DNA from: Clostridia bacterium
Lineage (GTDB): Bacteria > Bacillota_E > RBS10-35 > JAJYVN01
DNA: 7,767 nucleotides
Reading direction: 5' to 3'
Assembly: GCA_027335515.1 (NCBI GenBank)
Contig: DAHWHT010000237.1
Coordinates: 1-7,767, forward strand
Shown here: positions 6,572-7,767 of the stretch, piece by piece
How positions within the stretch are numbered: the stretch's first letter is position 1
Layout of the letters: each line of letters opens with the position of its first letter
Notes under the pieces: generated by a model
What the model was told of the DNA's origin: nothing
Seen by the model: the letters and a program-made list of their open reading frames with translations, nothing else
Database searches by the model: none
Made by a program: the position numbers and the translations under genes

Positions 6572-7449
6572 GCCGGCCGTGGAGTGGTCGGTCCGGATTA
6601 TGGCTGCTCCCGGAGACCGCCGTCGGGCTGGCGGCCGTTGCCCTCGGCTGGGCGCGGTACGTGGAGCCGCGGCTGCTGGAGGTGAGCACCTGGGAGGTGC
6701 CGTTGGAGGGGCTGGGACCGGAAGGGGAGACCACGGTACTGCACCTAAGCGATCTGCATGCGGGCTCCCTCTCCCTGAAGCCGCAGGAGTTGGCGTCCCT
6801 GCTGGGCCCGGAGGCCCTGGCGGCCCCGGTTCTCTGTCTCACGGGGGACTTTTGTGATCGGCCGGCCGAGGTTCCGCGCGTGGAGGCCTTCCTGGCGCCG
6901 TTGCTGCATGCCATGGCGGTGCACAGCGGCCGCGCGGTGCGTGCCTTTGCCGTCTGGGGCAACCATGACCGCAAGGCCGGCCTGGCGCCCCTTGCCGAGG
7001 TGCTCGGCCGGCTGGGCGTCACCTTGCTGCACAACGCCGCGGCCGAGTTGGACGGAGGGTTGTGGGTGGTCGGCGTCGGCGATCCGACCACGCGCGCCGA
7101 TCGCATCGAGCAGGCCATCTCCGCCGTGCCGCCGGGACGGCCGTTTCTGCTCTTGGCACACAACCCCTCGATCTTTCCCCGCGCCGCGGCTGCGGGCGTG
7201 CCCCTCACCCTGGCCGGCCACACCCACGGTGGACAGGTGCGGGTCCTGGGGGTCGACCGCCTCTCGGTCGCGGGAGGTCGCGGGGTGCGGCCCTACCACG
7301 CCGGCGGCTGGTATCGGCGCGGGGGCCAGGCGATGTTTGTCTCTCGCGGTGTGGGTACGACGTTCCTGCCGGTCCGGCTTGGCGCCCGACCGGAGGCCGC
7401 CGTCTTGCGGCTGCGCGCCGAGCGCAGCGCCTTTGCCGCAGGCAATTGA
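6568..7449 (+). CDS. Membrane-anchored metallophosphoesterase (YkuE/YaeI-like)
   Basis: Calcineurin-like phosphoesterase with a two-metal site; 293 residues. A single hydrophobic segment at about 11-30 without a cleavage motif suggests an N-terminal membrane anchor. No twin-arginine motif is present, unlike the Tat-exported YkuE of Bacillus. Metal-site motifs in order are Asp62-His64 in LSDLHAG, Asp94 in LTGDFCD, Asn132-His133 in WGNHD, His198 in LAHNP, and His218 and His220 in GHTHGGQV; all are intact. GDF replaces the commoner GDL/GDI. AGGAGGT at 6552-6558 lies 9 nt before the ATG, which overlaps the DUF503 stop by 4 bp. By family the substrate could be a phosphodiester or pyrophosphate at the membrane. 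YaeI/LpxG-type enzymes of this family act on UDP-diacylglucosamine, but the sequence does not decide this. It is the last gene of the likely tpx operon. Confidence 0.92.
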   Translation: MSRPWSGRSGLWLLPETAVGLAAVALGWARYVEPRLLEVSTWEVPLEGLGPEGETTVLHLSDLHAGSLSLKPQELASLLGPEALAAPVLCLTGDFCDRPAEVPRVEAFLAPLLHAMAVHSGRAVRAFAVWGNHDRKAGLAPLAEVLGRLGVTLLHNAAAELDGGLWVVGVGDPTTRADRIEQAISAVPPGRPFLLLAHNPSIFPRAAAAGVPLTLAGHTHGGQVRVLGVDRLSVAGGRGVRPYHAGGWYRRGGQAMFVSRGVGTTFLPVRLGARPEAAVLRLRAERSAFAAGN

Positions 7450-7767
7450 CGCCCGAGCCGGCCCTCCGGCCGGCCGATGCCCACCGGGGGCTCCGTCTGC
7501 CCGCAGGCCCTGGCGGACCCATTGCAGCAGATCGTCGGCGCGGCCTTGGGCCAGGGAGCGTCCAAGGGAGGCGTGGCGCAGCCGGTCCCGGGTACCGCGG
7601 CAAGGCAGACCTCCGGGACGCGGCGCACCCCTGCCGATCCCGGGGTGGCGCTCCGGGCCGTGCAGTCGCTGGACCTCACGCCTGGCGGACAGAGCAGTTG
7701 CCAGCCCCACGCCTGAACAGGCGGCAGGAAGGGCTACCAGCATCGCGAATCGTGATCAACCGGGGGC
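7450..7767. other. 318-bp stretch without a defensible gene
   Basis: Apart from the hairpin at 7457-7474, nothing here is recognised. A plus-strand frame is open from an ATG at 7477 to a stop at 7716 (79 residues, Gln/Gly/Ala-rich) with GC-biased third positions but no ribosome binding site. A minus-strand frame is open from an ATG at 7743 (complement) and reads fairly protein-like around 7500-7600. It has no ribosome binding site and runs without a stop deep into the metallophosphoesterase gene, so it cannot be an intact neighbour. The stretch may be intergenic or a decayed gene. The gene to the right lies beyond the window. Confidence 0.4.
7457..7474. terminator. GC-rich hairpin just after the operon's last stop
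   Basis: GCCGGCC (7457-7463) pairs perfectly with GGCCGGC (7468-7474) around the loop CTCC, 7 bp after the metallophosphoesterase stop. The position suits a transcription end for the tpx operon. There is no T-run after it, so intrinsic termination by the classical mechanism is doubtful. Confidence 0.4.

Noticed and set aside
5256..7223. Minus-strand open frame of 655 codons opposite the hydrolase, DUF503 and phosphoesterase genes
   Set aside because: Pro/Arg-rich, no domain, lies opposite three genes with intact motifs and ribosome binding sites.
6745..7743. Minus-strand open frame of 332 codons starting with a signal-peptide-like stretch
   Set aside because: No ribosome binding site, a stop just upstream, and most of it lies antisense to the metallophosphoesterase active-site motifs. 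Only its first part is in otherwise empty DNA.

Overview
The window is about 7.8 kb of very GC-rich, densely coded bacterial chromosome. Genes have GC-biased third codon positions and strong purine-rich ribosome binding sites (GGGGAGG, AGGAGGT), and some starts are GTG. The lineage cannot be fixed from this piece. The gene families would fit a high-GC proteobacterium, an actinobacterium or a high-GC Firmicute. No mobile element, CRISPR array, tRNA or rRNA is seen.

Layout. (1) 1-1308, +: the C-terminal 435 residues of a CopA-type copper-exporting P1B ATPase, cut by the left edge. (2) 1347-2342, -: a zinc-dependent alcohol dehydrogenase of an essentially uncharacterised subfamily, converging on the ATPase. 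(3) 2516-3511, +: an aldo/keto reductase, divergent from the dehydrogenase. The 173-bp gap between them holds an 8-bp hairpin with a GCAA loop and a 10-bp palindrome. (4) 3505-4614, -: a DegT/DnrJ/EryC1/StrS-like PLP enzyme whose stop codon region overlaps the reductase tail-to-tail by 7 bp. (5) 4790-7449, +: a probable four-gene operon of thiol peroxidase (tpx), alpha/beta hydrolase, DUF503 (YlxP-like) protein and membrane-anchored metallophosphoesterase. A candidate promoter lies at 4682-4711, and the last two genes overlap by 4 bp. (6) 7450-7767: no gene that can be defended; a GC-rich hairpin follows the last stop.

How the genes fit together. The theme is loosely stress and detoxification: copper export, alcohol/aldehyde redox, and peroxide reduction. 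This is inference from family membership, and no dedicated regulator is in the window.

I see no clear undescribed multi-gene system. The most specific oddity is the thiol peroxidase. It keeps the peroxidatic cysteine, but the family's resolving cysteine is replaced by arginine, and two cysteines sit at other places. Secondary points are the hairpin plus double start site before the aldo/keto reductase, the stand-alone DegT-like enzyme with no sugar-pathway neighbours, and the DUF503 gene outside the infB-rbfA setting.
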